A stretch of DNA of 14,930 nt from Chloroflexota bacterium. GTDB lineage: Bacteria; Chloroflexota; Dehalococcoidia; SZUA-161. Positions 14,619-14,930 of the stretch are shown piece after piece. The stretch spans positions 1 through 14,930 of the forward strand of contig QIGA01000194.1 in the NCBI GenBank assembly GCA_003229915.1. The letters run 5' to 3'. A program made the translations under genes and the position numbers. Each line of letters opens with the position of its first letter. The stretch's first letter is position 1. Under the pieces are notes generated by a model, which was given only the letters and a program-made list of their open reading frames with translations, did not search any database and was not told the DNA's origin.

Positions 14619-14811
14619 CCTCAGGTTTCTCAGTTGAAAGCGGCAAACAAAACAGGGAATGACAGTGTCGGGCAAGAAGCCAATTCTTCGTATTTCTCTT
14701 GACATGAGGTACACCACATGCAATTCTTTGGGTGCAAAACCCAAGATGCAATATGCAAGAGGCTACTTCGTCCCCGAAATAGCGATTGGCTTTAAAAATC
14801 AGAGTTTGGGG
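14619..14811. other. Intergenic sequence with no recognised feature
   Basis: No protein-like frame with a ribosome binding site and no T-tailed hairpin was seen between the VTT gene and the inverted repeat. It continues beyond the repeat to the window end without a recognisable gene. Confidence 0.35.
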
Positions 14812-14890
14812 TGTCATTGCGAGCGCAGCGAAGCAATCCCAACACAAATACACTCAAGATTGCTTCGGCACCTCGTGCCTCGCAATGACA
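14812..14890. repeat. TCATTGCGAG-type interspersed inverted repeat (MITE-like)
   Basis: The left arm TGTCATTGCGAG...CGAAGCAATC (14812-14838) and right arm GATTGCTTCG...CTCGCAATGACA (14858-14890) are near-perfect inverted copies, the right arm slightly longer. The middle is 19 bases. This is a familiar non-coding repeat of many environmental bacteria (recollection, not searched). No transposase is associated. Confidence 0.7.
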
Positions 14891-14930
14891 TTGAGATGTA
14901 GAAACTGACTGGTGTTCTGATCGCTATTTT

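Noticed and set aside
14659..14901. 80-codon plus-strand frame near the window end, and its antisense partner
   Set aside because: Its second half is the TCATTGCGAG inverted repeat and there is no convincing ribosome binding site.

Overview
This window looks like a chromosomal segment of a free-living bacterium with moderate GC content. The gene set is a NarL-type two-component remnant, a cobalamin-binding-type radical SAM protein, an APH-type kinase paired with a lipocalin-like protein, and a SNF2/SWIM pair. Two interspersed inverted repeats are also present: one with TCATTGCGAG ends and one with TTCGACAGGCTCAGGGTGAAC-type arms. Together these would fit Chloroflexota (Dehalococcoidia-like), but that placement is an inference from style and no marker gene confirms it.

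Layout. 1-1365 (+): the end of a LuxR/NarL response regulator, a DoxX-family membrane protein, then broken pieces of a second histidine kinase and response regulator beside a perfect 14-bp inverted repeat. 1366-1785: decayed DNA. 1786-4211 (-): a two-gene operon (APH-type phosphotransferase, then a CrtC/lipocalin-like protein) behind a consensus sigma-70 promoter. 4491-5813 (-): a B12-binding-type radical SAM protein. 6099-6749 (-): an AT-rich, membrane-anchored hypothetical protein whose putative promoter holds an 18-bp palindrome in its spacer. 7090-11480 (-): a compact operon of SNF2 helicase, SWIM zinc-finger protein and a 113-residue protein. 11792-12322 (-): a MarR-family regulator. 12323-13243: a repeat-rich intergenic region with two tandem perfect hairpins, an interspersed repeat and a decayed small gene. 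13244-14618 (+): APS kinase (cysC) and a TVP38/DedA-type membrane protein. 14812-14890: another interspersed inverted repeat.

The most interesting signal is regulatory. The promoter of the MarR gene (minus strand) and a promoter 400 bases away on the plus strand share the same arrangement: GTTGAC, 8 bases, TATAATCG, 2 bases, then ATCGAC(G/C)GTCG. The second promoter points at the decayed gene and cysC. This suggests a MarR box overlapping the transcription start at both sites, so the regulator would control itself and the cysC unit. The window also shows considerable gene decay: a kinase/regulator pair, a possible transposase stub, a small gene with a lost start codon, and an unassigned minus-strand remnant.
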